Assembly (NCBI GenBank): GCA_963849305.1
Contig: CAWKGV010000006.1
Location: 310,001-374,000 of the forward strand
Reading direction: 5' to 3'
Origin: CAWKGV01 sp963849305
GTDB taxonomy: Bacteria > Pseudomonadota > Alphaproteobacteria > Acetobacterales > Acetobacteraceae
Length of the DNA: 64,000 nucleotides
Numbering within the stretch: position 1 is the first letter of the stretch; every line of letters begins with the position of its first letter. Positions 45,540-54,070 of the stretch are shown here, in pieces. The notes beneath the pieces were generated by a model. That model did not search any database. It was not told the origin of the DNA and saw only the letters and a program-made list of their open reading frames with translations. Made by a program: the position numbers and the translations under genes.

Positions 45540-45993
45540 TCCCAGCTTGATAATTCCGGCCCGGCCAGAGCACGCCAACGCCCTGGCCGAGATCCACGCC
45601 ACCGCGTTCGCGCCAGCGGAGGCGTGGAGCGCCACTGACTTCGCGAAACAGCTCGGTCTGCCAGGTGCTTTCGGCGCCATCGACCAGCGGGGTGGCATGG
45701 TCCTGGGCCGCGTGGCGGCAGGGCAGGCCGAGATCCTGACCCTCGCGGTCGCGCCCGAGATGCGCCGGCAAGGCGTCGGCCGGGCGCTGCTGCACTGCGC
45801 CATGGGCGACGCGGCGGCGCGAGGCGCTCTGCTGGTATTCCTCGAGGTCTCGACCGCAAACCTGGCCGCGCGCAATCTGTATGCGAGTGCCCGGTTCGAC
45901 CTGGCCGGCCGCCGGCTCCATTACTATGCCGACGGCACCGATGCACTTGTTCTTCAGGCGAAAGTTAGCCCTTTCGCAAAAGCAGCAAGGTGA
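45532..45993 (+). CDS. rimI: ribosomal-protein-alanine N-acetyltransferase (RimI-like)
   Basis: A GNAT acetyltransferase of 153 residues. The acetyl-CoA loop is VAPEMRRQGVGRALL, and LEVSTANLAARNLYASARFD is the RimI segment. The pairing with tsaB is typical. Its last 29 bases overlap the convergent TusA-like gene. Confidence 0.88.
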   Translation: MDDPSLIIPARPEHANALAEIHATAFAPAEAWSATDFAKQLGLPGAFGAIDQRGGMVLGRVAAGQAEILTLAVAPEMRRQGVGRALLHCAMGDAAARGALLVFLEVSTANLAARNLYASARFDLAGRRLHYYADGTDALVLQAKVSPFAKAAR

Positions 45994-46207
45994 CGCCATC
46001 GTCGCCGGTTTCAATGGCAAGGACTTGGTGGCCCAGCTCGCGCGCGGTCCGGGGCACGTTGGCGACCGGCTCCGCCCCGCGCAGCCGGACCAAAAGCGTC
46101 TGCCCGGGCGCGAGGCGGTCCAGCGCGAGCCTGGTGCGCACGAAGGTCATCGGACATGCCTCCGCTGTTATGTCCAGCTCGTGATCCACCGCTTGCAACT
46201 TGGTCAT
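45965..46207 (-). CDS. TusA-like sulfurtransferase
   Basis: An 80-residue protein. The active Cys lies in DITAEACPMTFVRTRLALDR, with PGQTLLVRLRGAEPVANVPR and GDDGVTLLLLRKG after it. The start is ATG at 46207 (MTKLQAVDHELD). The longer frame is not needed. It handles persulfide sulfur in tRNA modification or other pathways. Divergent from the MucR-like gene. Confidence 0.9.
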   Translation of the reverse strand: MTKLQAVDHELDITAEACPMTFVRTRLALDRLAPGQTLLVRLRGAEPVANVPRTARELGHQVLAIETGDDGVTLLLLRKG

Positions 46208-46304
46208 GATACTCCACTGCTTCTTGGGGCTTTCAAATATCCGTTGCGAAACATGCATGGCGCACTATATAGGCGCGCAAGTCTTCGCGACGAAAGGGAT
46301 TGCA

Positions 46305-46718
46305 ATGGCCGAGCTTCCGGCAAACACCAACGTGCTCGGCTTGACCGCGCAAATCGTCTCTGCCCATGTCTCCAACAATACCGTGTCTCCGGATGCGCTG
46401 CCCTCGCTAATTCAGGAGGTGTATAAGACTCTTGCTGGAGTAGGGAAGGAGGCGCCGGAGCCAGAACGGCCGCAACCTGCGGTTCCAGTCAAGAAGTCCG
46501 TTTTCCCGGACCACATCATCTGCTTGGAAGACGGCAAGAAGCTGAAGATGCTGAAGCGCCATCTCAAGACCGCATACAACATGACCCCCGAGCAGTATCG
46601 CGATCGCTGGGGGCTGCCGCCGGATTATCCGATGGTTGCGCCGAATTACGCACGGCACCGCTCATCTCTGGCCAAGAAGATCGGCCTCGGCACCAAACCG
46701 CGCGCGTCGCGCAAGTAA
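46305..46718 (+). CDS. MucR/Ros family transcriptional regulator
   Basis: A 137-residue regulator with an N-terminal region and a Ros/MucR zinc-finger-like DNA-binding domain: PDHIICLEDGKKLKMLKRHL, NMTPEQYRDRWGLPPDYPMV and APNYARHRS. The place of the last His ligand is Ala in RHLKTAYN, and the second Cys is Asp, so the domain may fold without normal zinc binding, as known for some homologues. MucR-type proteins silence AT-rich promoters in alphaproteobacteria. Confidence 0.93.
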   Translation: MAELPANTNVLGLTAQIVSAHVSNNTVSPDALPSLIQEVYKTLAGVGKEAPEPERPQPAVPVKKSVFPDHIICLEDGKKLKMLKRHLKTAYNMTPEQYRDRWGLPPDYPMVAPNYARHRSSLAKKIGLGTKPRASRK

Positions 46719-46754
46719 TCGCCACGCCGACCGCTCGGTGCCGCGCAGCCTCGC

Positions 46755-46784
46755 GGCGCCCGTCTCACGGCGTGAGATGGCGCC
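46755..46784 (+). terminator. hairpin after the MucR-like gene
   Basis: GGCGCC plus GTCTCAC pairs with GTGAGAT plus GGCGCC, one wobble pair and one bulged base. It starts 36 bases after the stop. A likely transcription terminator. Confidence 0.55.
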
Positions 46785-46855
46785 CGGGTGCGGCTCCCGC
46801 GCCGCATTGGACAGCCCCGCCCCCGATCGGCTAGTGGCATATCGCAAGGGGTCGG

Positions 46856-47350
46856 ATGGAATCGCGCATCGAGCGCCTTTGTGTCGAACGGGGCCTGAAG
46901 ATGACCGGCCAGCGTCGGGTCATCGCCCGGGTTCTGTCCGATGCCTCGGACCATCCGGACGTGGAGGAACTCTATCGCCGGGCCGCCGCGCTGGACGGGC
47001 GGATCTCGATTGCCACGGTTTACCGCACCGTCCGGCTGCTGGAGGAGCAGGGCATCCTTGACCGGCGCGATTTCGGCGGTGGCCGGGCGCGCTACGAGCC
47101 AAGCGAGCATGGCAATCACTACCATCTCATCGACATCGAGACCGGCAAGGTCATCGAATTTCAGGATCCGGAGCATGAACGGCTGATGCAAACCATCGCC
47201 AACCGCCTTGGCTTCGACCTGGTCTCACTCCGACTCGAGCTGTTCGGCCGGCGCCTGCCCGCCCAGCAGCCCGAGCCGGCGCGTGGGCGAGCTCTCGACG
47301 GCACCGACGAGCGGGAAGGCGTCGTCGGTCAGGATCGGGCGTCGCGGTGA
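46856..47350 (+). CDS. fur: Fur family metal-responsive repressor
   Basis: A 164-residue protein. The winged helix holds GLKMTGQRRVIARVLSDASD and ISIATVYRTVRLLEEQGIL. EHGNHYHLIDIETGKVIEF is the metal-binding region without the Cys pairs seen in E. coli Fur, as in many alphaproteobacteria, where such proteins may sense iron (Fur) or manganese (Mur). The GTG of olsB overlaps its stop. Confidence 0.9.
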   Translation: MESRIERLCVERGLKMTGQRRVIARVLSDASDHPDVEELYRRAAALDGRISIATVYRTVRLLEEQGILDRRDFGGGRARYEPSEHGNHYHLIDIETGKVIEFQDPEHERLMQTIANRLGFDLVSLRLELFGRRLPAQQPEPARGRALDGTDEREGVVGQDRASR

Positions 47351-48195
47351 CGGTCCAGCCTCCGATCGTGTTGGCGCCCCGGAAGACATCCGCGATAGGA
47401 TCGGCTTTCCCCGAGCTTCGCGCCGGCGATCTCGGGGTGCGGCTGGCGACCGCCTCGGCCGAGATTGATGCCGTGCAAGCGCTGCGCTTCCGGGTGTTCT
47501 ATGCCGAAATGGGCGCCACGCCCGATGCGGTCACCGCCGCGAGTCGGCGTGATCGCGACCGATTCGATGCGGTCGCCGACCACTTGTTGGTGGTCGATCA
47601 CGCGATCGGCCCCGGGCCGGAAGGCGTGGTCGGCACCTATCGGCTGATCCAGAGAGAGGGCGCTGGGCGGCTCGGGCGCTTCTATTCGGCCGATGAGTAC
47701 GATATCGGCCCGATCGAACGGTTCCCCGGGCGCATCCTCGAACTGGGACGCTCCTGCGTGGACTCCGCGTATCGCGGCCGCGCCACGATGCAGTTGCTTT
47801 GGCGAGGCATCGCCGCCTACGTGTTCCAGTACAAGGTCGATCTGATGTTCGGCTGCGCCAGCCTGCCCGGAACCGACCCCGACTCGCTGGGCACCGAGCT
47901 GGGGTACCTGTACGAGAATCACCTCGCCCCACCCGCGCTGCGTCCGCGCGCCCTGCCGCACCGCTACATCGAGATGCGCCGCCTGCGTTCGGCCAGTATC
48001 GACCCGCGGCGGGCGCTGGCCCAGCTCCCGCCGCTGATCAAGGGCTATCTTCGGCTGGGCGGGTTCGTGGGCGACGGGGCAGTAATCGACCGGCAGTTCA
48101 ACACGACCGATGTCGCGGTCGTGGTCAAGACCGACCTTGTCACCGACAAGTATTACAGGCACTACGAGCGCCAGTTGCGCGAGGCGCTCGACTGA
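47347..48195 (+). CDS. olsB: L-ornithine N-alpha-acyltransferase
   Basis: The first enzyme of ornithine lipid synthesis, 282 residues. LRFRVFYAEMGA, ILELGRSCVDSAYRGRATMQ, MFGCASLPGTDP and LPPLIKGYLRLGGFVGDGAV mark the OlsB/hemolysin-like GNAT family. GTG start overlaps the fur stop (GTGA). The second enzyme (OlsA) is not adjacent. The gene just upstream is a metal-responsive repressor, so membrane remodelling under metal limitation is possible but unproven. Confidence 0.9.
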   Translation: MTVQPPIVLAPRKTSAIGSAFPELRAGDLGVRLATASAEIDAVQALRFRVFYAEMGATPDAVTAASRRDRDRFDAVADHLLVVDHAIGPGPEGVVGTYRLIQREGAGRLGRFYSADEYDIGPIERFPGRILELGRSCVDSAYRGRATMQLLWRGIAAYVFQYKVDLMFGCASLPGTDPDSLGTELGYLYENHLAPPALRPRALPHRYIEMRRLRSASIDPRRALAQLPPLIKGYLRLGGFVGDGAVIDRQFNTTDVAVVVKTDLVTDKYYRHYERQLREALD

Positions 48196-48212
48196 CCGGC
48201 GGCCGTGAAGTC

Positions 48213-49781
48213 GTGACGTATGACAACCACCTCCGGACGGTCCGGTGCTTTGGCCCACAGGTGGGATGGAGTTGGCTTGCCTGGTTGCGGGGTTGGCGGG
48301 CGGACTTGGCCGGGCTGGGGTTCGGCGCGCTATCGGCAGCCGCCCTGCCGCCGGTGTATGCGCTACCGGTGCTGCTCATCTGTGTCCCGGCGCTGCTGGC
48401 GCAAATCGGGGGCGCGAGCGGAGCCTGGTCCGCAGCGCGGCGAGGCTGGTGGTTCGGCTTCGGCCTCAACCTGATCGGTCTCTATTGGATCACCGAGGCG
48501 ATCCTGGTCGAGGCGGCGCGCTACTGGTGGTGCGTCCCGCTCGCGGTCCCCGCGCTGGCCGCCACGCTGGCGCTGTTCATCGGCTTCGCCGCCGCCGTGG
48601 CTCGGCTCGCCGCGCCGGGTTGGCCGCGCCTGCTCACCTTGGCCGGCGCCTGGGTACTGGGTGACCTGGCCCGGCAGTTCATCGGCACAGGGTTTCCCTG
48701 GAATCTTTGGGGCAGTGTCTGGGAGTTCCCGGGCCGGCCAGGCGACGTGCTGATCCAGCCCGCGGCGCTGGTCAGCGTTCACGGCCTGACCTTTGCCACG
48801 ATCCTGCTCGCCGGCCTGCCGGTGCTGGGCTGGGGGTTTCGCGCCGTCGGCGCGGCGCTGCTCGCGGCCTGGGTGGGGTTCGGCCTGGCGCGGACGGGCA
48901 CGCCGCCGCCGCCAGGCCCGGGCATCAAGGTCGTGCTCGTGCAAGGCGATGTGCCCGAGGGGCAGAAATGGAGCCAGGATCTCGCGCTCGAGATTTTCAC
49001 GCGATACCTGAAGCTGACCCACGAAGGTGTGGCCGAGGCTGGCCCGGGCCGTAAGGTCGTGATCTGGCCGGAGACCGCGAGCCCCTACCTCCTCGGGCGC
49101 GACCCGGCCGCGCGGCGATACATCGCCGCCGCGACCGGAGGCGCCCCCGCGCTCGTGGGCGCGGTGCGCTTCGACCGCGAGGACCGACCACGCAATTCTT
49201 TGTTCGCGCTCACCGGCGACGGCGCCATCGCGGCAGAATACGACAAATGGCACCTGGTCCCGTTCGGGGAGTATCAGCCCAGGTGGTTCCCGTTGCCGAT
49301 CCAGGTGGTGCCAGGCGGTGGTTTCGCCGGTGGCCCCGGTCCGCGCACGCTGCGCGTCCCTGGCCTGCCGCCGTTTGGTGCTTTCATCTGCTATGAGGCC
49401 ATTTTTCCTGGCCAGGTGATTGACGAGGCCCACCGTCCAAGCTGGATGGTCAACATCACCAACGATGCCTGGTTCGGCAACTCGACCGGGCCGCGCCAAC
49501 ACCTCGCGGGCGCTCGTATGCGCGCGGTCGAGGAGGGATTGCCGCTCATGCGGGCCGCCAACACCGGGATATCCGCGGCATTCGACGCGCAAGGCCACGA
49601 GCTGGCCCGGCTCGGCATGAACCGGGCCGGCGTCCTGGTCGTGTCCTTGCCCGGCGCACTGCCGCCGACGCCGTTCGCACGGCTTGGACTGATCTTGCCG
49701 CTAGGCATCGCTGGCGCGGCGGTGGCGCTCGGGCTTCTCGCCAGGCGCTTCGAAGCGTGGCATCGTCCTGAGGGGTGGTAG
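48213..49781 (+). CDS. lnt: apolipoprotein N-acyltransferase
   Basis: Adds the third acyl chain to lipoproteins at the inner membrane. It has about 522 residues, with six or more helices in the first half and a nitrilase domain in the second. The catalytic triad is visible: Glu in VIWPETASPYLL, Lys in YDKWHLVPFGEY and Cys in FICYEAIFPG. WMVNITNDAWFGNSTGPRQH is conserved. The GTG at 48213 is a guess; a start further down is possible. Confidence 0.93.
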   Translation: MTYDNHLRTVRCFGPQVGWSWLAWLRGWRADLAGLGFGALSAAALPPVYALPVLLICVPALLAQIGGASGAWSAARRGWWFGFGLNLIGLYWITEAILVEAARYWWCVPLAVPALAATLALFIGFAAAVARLAAPGWPRLLTLAGAWVLGDLARQFIGTGFPWNLWGSVWEFPGRPGDVLIQPAALVSVHGLTFATILLAGLPVLGWGFRAVGAALLAAWVGFGLARTGTPPPPGPGIKVVLVQGDVPEGQKWSQDLALEIFTRYLKLTHEGVAEAGPGRKVVIWPETASPYLLGRDPAARRYIAAATGGAPALVGAVRFDREDRPRNSLFALTGDGAIAAEYDKWHLVPFGEYQPRWFPLPIQVVPGGGFAGGPGPRTLRVPGLPPFGAFICYEAIFPGQVIDEAHRPSWMVNITNDAWFGNSTGPRQHLAGARMRAVEEGLPLMRAANTGISAAFDAQGHELARLGMNRAGVLVVSLPGALPPTPFARLGLILPLGIAGAAVALGLLARRFEAWHRPEGW

Positions 49782-49844
49782 ATTGCTCAATTAGCGAGAC
49801 GTATCTCTTAACATAGTACGTTTGGCTAGGGTGGGACGATTTCG

Positions 49845-49873
49845 TTGACAATTCATGGTTGTGCGTTTACCGT
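49845..49873 (+). promoter_or_regulatory. possible sigma-70 promoter of the XRE regulator
   Basis: A consensus TTGACA is followed after 17 bases by TACCGT (three of six matches). The XRE gene starts 70 bases further on. The surrounding region is AT-richer than the window average. Confidence 0.35.
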
Positions 49874-49942
49874 TCACTAATCGCCGGCCATGGTTGTATA
49901 GAGACTGCCCGAAGAAGGTCGGTTGTGCGCGGAGGGGTGCGG

Positions 49943-50425
49943 ATGCTGGACGACACTAACGGGGATGCGCCGAAGCCGATGGGAATGCAGCCGCCGCCTG
50001 AGAAAGATGCTCGTCCCAGTCCGATCGACGTCCATGTTGGATCGCGTATTCGGCTGCGGCGGACGTTACTGGGCTTGTCCCAGGAACGGCTGGGGGATCA
50101 GCTGGGCCTTACCTTCCAGCAAGTCCAGAAATACGAGCGCGGAGTAAACCGCGTCGGCGCCTCGCGGCTGTTTGATCTCGCGCGCGTGCTCGACGTGCCG
50201 ATCAGCTTCTTCTTCGATGACATGCCGGACAGCCTGGCCAGCAGCGTTGGCGCCCCGCCACGCCGCACTCCGGGCGGCCCCGCGTCGCATGACCCGTTCG
50301 GCGACGATACCTTGAGCCGGCGTGAGACCCTGGAGCTGGTTCGGGCGTACTACCGCATCAGCGATCCCGCCGTGCGCAAGCGCGTGTTCGATCTGATCAA
50401 GTCCATGGGCCCAGCGGAGAGCTAG
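49943..50425 (+). CDS. XRE/HTH_3 family transcriptional regulator
   Basis: A 160-residue regulator. Cro/C1-type HTH at about residues 32-88 (VGSRIRLRRTLLGLSQERLG, LTFQQVQKYERGVNRVGASR, LARVLDVPISFFF), followed by a helical C-terminus (RETLELVRAYYRISDPAVRK). This layout is common in Rhodospirillales and Rhizobiales. The start is ATG at 49943 after GGAGGGG. Targets unknown. Confidence 0.9.
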   Translation: MLDDTNGDAPKPMGMQPPPEKDARPSPIDVHVGSRIRLRRTLLGLSQERLGDQLGLTFQQVQKYERGVNRVGASRLFDLARVLDVPISFFFDDMPDSLASSVGAPPRRTPGGPASHDPFGDDTLSRRETLELVRAYYRISDPAVRKRVFDLIKSMGPAES

Positions 50426-50432
50426 CGACGGC

Positions 50433-50933
50433 TCAGCACCAATCCCGAAGCTGCGGGTTGTCGAACACCGGATTGCGCATACGATGCAAAGCCTCGCGCA
50501 GCGCCGCCGCGAGGTTCCGTTTCTCCTCCTCGCCCAGCCAAGACCCCACTTCCTCGTGCCCGTTCCGCGCCGCCAGCAGGAGTCGCGGAACCTGACCGGG
50601 GCGTTCCTCAAGCACCACGTTCAGCCAGGCCGGCGAGAGCCGCCGCTCCTTGCGCCGTCCGGCGGCGTCGGTGCGGACCACCGTTAAAACCTCCTCGGTC
50701 AACAGCAGCAGCTCGGAGGCGCGCGCGCGTCGCGCGTTCAGCCCGAGCAGCGCCACGGCCAGCCCAACCTCCAGCACGCTGAACCCAACGACCAGCCACG
50801 CCTGAAGCAGCAAAAGCCGGAGCAGCGTCAGGCCGCTGCACAAGCAGATCACCGCGACCAGGATCCTCAACCCCCTCGGCGAAAGGCTGCGGTGCGGAGT
50901 GATGATCGCCTGGAACAGAACCGGCGCGTCCAT
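50433..50933 (-). CDS. DUF2244 domain-containing membrane protein
   Basis: A 166-residue protein. Two adjacent membrane helices (about 22-65) follow LFQAIITPHRSLSPRGL, the DUF2244 start. A soluble C-terminal part ends GEEEKRNLAAALREAL. Function unknown. It is divergent from nth, its frequent neighbour in alphaproteobacteria. The longer frame upstream runs into nth and is not used. Confidence 0.85.
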   Translation of the reverse strand: MDAPVLFQAIITPHRSLSPRGLRILVAVICLCSGLTLLRLLLLQAWLVVGFSVLEVGLAVALLGLNARRARASELLLLTEEVLTVVRTDAAGRRKERRLSPAWLNVVLEERPGQVPRLLLAARNGHEEVGSWLGEEEKRNLAAALREALHRMRNPVFDNPQLRDWC

Positions 50934-51009
50934 CCGTTCTATGTAGCCGAGATCTGGCCCAGTCCCAGAGCCCTTGCCGAGGCCTCGCGCGCACGCGACA
51001 ACGCTGGCC

Positions 51010-51753
51010 ATGACCGAAGCCGCGCGCCGGGCGCCTGCAAGCACCAAGGGAGCGATGCCGCTCGCCGACGTGCGGCCGTTCATCGAGGCGCTGGCCCGAG
51101 AGCGCCCAGATCCCAGGAGCGAGCTGGACCACGCCGACCCTTACACGCTGCTGATCGCTGTCGTGCTGTCCGCCCAGACCACCGATGCCGCGGTCAACCG
51201 CGCCACGGCGACACTGTTCAGGGCGGCCGACACTCCCGCCGCGATGGTCCAGCTCGGGGTCGAGGGGGTGGCCGCGCACATCCGTGCGCTCGGGCTCTGG
51301 CAGGCCAAGGCGCGCAACGTGGTGGAGCTGTCGCGCCAGCTGCTGGAGCGGCACGCCGGACAGGTGCCGCGTGAGCGTGCGGCGCTGGAAGCATTGCCCG
51401 GCGTCGGGCGCAAGACGGCGAACGTGGTGCTCAACGTCGCGTTCGGGGAGAGCACGATGGCGGTGGACACGCATATCTTCCGCCTTGGCAATCGCACCGG
51501 CATCGCTCCCGGCAAGAGCCCGCGCGAGGTCGAGGAAGCGCTGGTTCGCCGAGTGCCTCCCGACTTGCTGCGCAACGCGCATCACTGGCTGATCCTGCAC
51601 GGCCGCTATGTGTGCAAGGCCCGCGTGCCGGAATGCTGGCGATGCGTGGCCGCGCCCTGGTGCCGCTATCCCGCCAAGACTGCGGCGCCGCGCGCGTGCG
51701 ACGCGGCTCCCTCACGCCGACCCTCTCCCAAAGGGAGAGGGAGCATGGCGTAG
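51010..51753 (+). CDS. nth: endonuclease III (DNA glycosylase/AP lyase)
   Basis: Removes oxidised pyrimidines. It has 247 residues from ATG at 51010 (or 51055). The HhH motif LPGVGRKTANVVLNVAFGE includes the catalytic Lys, VDTHIFRLGNR the catalytic Asp, and CKARVPECWRCVAAPWC the 4Fe-4S cluster (Cx6Cx2Cx5C). The last 15 residues or so are encoded by a palindromic element and are not family-typical. Confidence 0.95.
   Translation: MTEAARRAPASTKGAMPLADVRPFIEALARERPDPRSELDHADPYTLLIAVVLSAQTTDAAVNRATATLFRAADTPAAMVQLGVEGVAAHIRALGLWQAKARNVVELSRQLLERHAGQVPRERAALEALPGVGRKTANVVLNVAFGESTMAVDTHIFRLGNRTGIAPGKSPREVEEALVRRVPPDLLRNAHHWLILHGRYVCKARVPECWRCVAAPWCRYPAKTAAPRACDAAPSRRPSPKGRGSMA
51711..51742. repeat. 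palindromic element at the 3' end of nth
   Basis: CTCACGCCGACCCTCTCCC, then AAAGGGAGAGGGAGC: a stem CCCTCTCCC/GGGAGAGGG with a small loop. It forms the end of the nth coding region. It resembles elements at 11.8 and 25.1 kb. Confidence 0.6.
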
Positions 51754-51816
51754 CCCACTCCCTCGGGGAAGTTTGGACGGGTTTGTTCTTGGCGCTGATC
51801 CGGGGCCGTCATTCGT

Positions 51817-52026
51817 TCAGGGCGCGGCACAGACGGCAACCACATTGTCCCCGCATGGGAGCGGCGCCGACACGCCACGATCGGCTAGCAGCCGCGCGCC
51901 TGTAACCGCCAGAATGGCGATGATGGCGTAAGCAAGGACGGGACGGAGGAGGAGCCTGGATTGGGGCCGCGCCGGGAAGCTCTCGGGCAGACGGAGCGGG
52001 CGGGGGCTGAAGTACGTGCTGGACAT
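51817..52026 (-). CDS. small single-helix membrane protein
   Basis: A 69-residue candidate starting MSSTYFSPRPLRLPESFPAR, with one hydrophobic helix (LLRPVLAYAIIAILAVTG) and two Cys near the C-terminus. GGAGAG lies seven bases before the ATG. A block upstream (52106-52150) resembles one before the 58800-59012 gene. No family recognised. Confidence 0.45.
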   Translation of the reverse strand: MSSTYFSPRPLRLPESFPARPQSRLLLRPVLAYAIIAILAVTGARLLADRGVSAPLPCGDNVVAVCAAP

Positions 52027-52105
52027 GGTGCTCTCCAGTGCTGGGTGGGGGCGGCGCGTGGATCGTCGCCGTCGCAAGGGAGCAGACACCGCGAAGGGCA
52101 TTCAT

Positions 52106-52150
52106 GTCCTGGAAGCTGACGGGAAAGCGGCACGAAGCTTTACCGAAACC
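52106..52150 (-). promoter_or_regulatory. upstream box shared with the 59.0-kb small gene
   Basis: On the minus strand GGTTTCGGTAAAGCTT is followed 16 bases later by AGCTTCCAGGACAT. The same layout (TTTCGGTGAAACTT, AGTTCCAGGACGT) precedes the other small gene. Possible operator or promoter; inferred from two copies only. Confidence 0.35.
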
Positions 52151-52213
52151 GGGACGAAGTCGGCATACCGCCCCGGAAGTCTCGCCGATCACGGGCGCGG
52201 CCGGAAGATGCAG

Positions 52214-53812
52214 CTATTTCGGCAGCCCCGCCTTGCGCAGCCCGTCGAACAGAGCCGGGTCGCGCATGGACGTGCGCGCGGCGGCACTGGAGACTGTGTG
52301 ATCCGGCGCCACGTCGAGTAGGGCGCCCAGCGCCTCCCCCGTCGCTGCCCCGTCGTCGAGCTGGGCGAGGCTCGCGACCAGGAGCCGATGGGCCGGGAGG
52401 AAAGCCGGACGGTCGCCGAGGGCCCGGCGCGCCATGTCCGCCGCCTCCGAATATCGACGAAGCAAGAAGTTGGCGTAGCCAAGCGCGGTAATGACGTAGA
52501 ACTTCGCCGGATCGACCGGGCTGAGCCGCATCGCCCGCTCGAGATGTGCCGCCGCGCCCGCCCCGTCGCCAGCGTGCAGCCGGCTCCAGCCGGCCAACAG
52601 GAGCACCACCGCCGAATTGGGGGCGAGCAGAAGCGCGCGCTCGACGGCGGCGGCCCCGGTTTCGTAGTCCCTGGCGAAGAAGGCCAGGGCGTGCCCGGCC
52701 CAGGCGAGGGCGCTCGGGGCGTCCTCGCCCGCGCCATCCACCACATCGCGCGCGAGGCGGATCGCCTCCTGGACGTCGCCCTGGTCGGCCCAGCCGTGGG
52801 TGAAGCGGAGGGTGTGCAGACCCGCCAGGGTGCCCTTGGCGGCTGCGAAGCCAGGGTCGATGGCGATGGCCCGACGGAGCAGGCGCAGTGCTTCCTCGTT
52901 GCCCTCCCGGGTCACGAAGCGGTGCGGCAGGGCGCGGAGATAGAGGTCATAGGCGGTGAGGCTATCGGTTGGCTTGGCCCGGGCACGGGCGACCTCGGCC
53001 AGCCGCAAACTGGGCTCGATGGCGCCGACCACCGCCTCGGTCAGCCGGTCTTGCAAGTCGAAGATGTCGGCCAGATCGCCGTCGAAGCGCCCGGCCCAGA
53101 CCTGCGTTCCGGCCTCGGCTTCGCACAGTTGCGCGGCGATCCTCACCCTATCGCCCGCCTTGCGGATGCTGCCCTCGAGCACGTAGCCGACCCCGAGATC
53201 GCGTCCGACCTGGCGCACGTCCATCGCTCGGCCCTTATAGGTGAAGGCCGAGTTGCGGGCGATCACCGAGAACCAGCGCAGGTGCGAGAGCGCCGTCGTC
53301 ACGTCCTCGGTGATGCCGTCGGCGAAGTATTCCTGGGCAGGGTCGCCGGTCATGTTGGCGAACGGCAGCACCACCAGCATGGGGCGACTGGACGGGGAAT
53401 GGAGAGCTGCGGCAGCTTCGGCCGTGCCTGCCGGCTTTTGATCGGGGGGGAGGACGACCAGGGTGGCCGTGTCGTCGAGGCGCGAGACCTCGGCGGCGAA
53501 CAGAAAACCGCGTCGCGGCACGGTGCGCAGCAGGCGCTGCTCGCCATCGCCCAGCGCGCGGCGGATCTCCTTGACCACCTGGGTGACGCTGTCGTCGGTG
53601 ACGATCACTCCGGGCCAGATCGCCGCCATGATCTCGTCGCGGTCGATCAGGCGCCCGGCGTTCTCGACCAACTGGCGCAGAAACGCGAAGGCTTTTGGGC
53701 GTAGCGCGACCTCGGTTCCACCAGCCGCCAGCAATGCGCCACGGACGAGGTCGAGCGTGAAGCAATCGAAACGATAGACGGTGCCCTTCGGGCCATGCAC
53801 GTCCACATCCAT
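52214..53812 (-). CDS. winged-helix (CadC-like) regulator with TolB-like and TPR domains
   Basis: A 532-residue protein (start 53812; 53869 also possible). An OmpR/PhoB-type winged helix (VYRFDCFTLDLVRGALL, LVENAGRLIDRDEIMAAIWP, VTQVVKEIRRALGDGE, LRTVPRRGFLF) is followed by a FlgO/TolB-like domain (MLVVLPFANMTGDPAQEYFA, ITEDVTTALSHLRWFSVIAR, GYVLEGSIRK) and TPR repeats to the end. It probably binds DNA and senses through the TPR part. A paralogue at 56291-57898 is broken. Confidence 0.9.
   Translation of the reverse strand: MDVDVHGPKGTVYRFDCFTLDLVRGALLAAGGTEVALRPKAFAFLRQLVENAGRLIDRDEIMAAIWPGVIVTDDSVTQVVKEIRRALGDGEQRLLRTVPRRGFLFAAEVSRLDDTATLVVLPPDQKPAGTAEAAAALHSPSSRPMLVVLPFANMTGDPAQEYFADGITEDVTTALSHLRWFSVIARNSAFTYKGRAMDVRQVGRDLGVGYVLEGSIRKAGDRVRIAAQLCEAEAGTQVWAGRFDGDLADIFDLQDRLTEAVVGAIEPSLRLAEVARARAKPTDSLTAYDLYLRALPHRFVTREGNEEALRLLRRAIAIDPGFAAAKGTLAGLHTLRFTHGWADQGDVQEAIRLARDVVDGAGEDAPSALAWAGHALAFFARDYETGAAAVERALLLAPNSAVVLLLAGWSRLHAGDGAGAAAHLERAMRLSPVDPAKFYVITALGYANFLLRRYSEAADMARRALGDRPAFLPAHRLLVASLAQLDDGAATGEALGALLDVAPDHTVSSAAARTSMRDPALFDGLRKAGLPK
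53015..53391. repeat. 377-base direct repeat, copy 1
   Basis: Matches 57091-57467 with four mismatches by my reading, inside the two winged-helix/TPR genes. The rest of those genes is clearly more divergent, which points to gene conversion or a recent partial duplication. Confidence 0.85.
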
Positions 53813-53919
53813 TCGCCGGTCCTCCAGGCGCACCCCGATGGGGCGCTGCTCGCGCTGCGGGCGCTGCAATTGGCGGAGATCGTAGCGCCGCCGTCAAGAT
53901 TACCCAAACCGCGCTGAGC

Positions 53920-54070
53920 GCGCGCCGACGCGGCGCATCTCGGGTACCGCGCCGGCGTGCGCTGCGTGTGGCAGCGTCACGATCTGAAGACCACCCGCAA
54001 GCGGCTGAAGGCCCTGGAGGCCGTAACTCCAGTCCAGCTTGGCGGCGTCACGCCAGCAATCGCCGCTTGA
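53920..54070 (+). other. possible transposase or integrase remnant
   Basis: A plus-strand frame without a start reads HLGYRAGVRCVWQRHDLKTT, then RKRLKALEA, and stops at about 54070. This resembles part of a transposase-associated protein. It lies between the first regulator and the first hydrolase gene. Too short to name a family. Confidence 0.3.
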
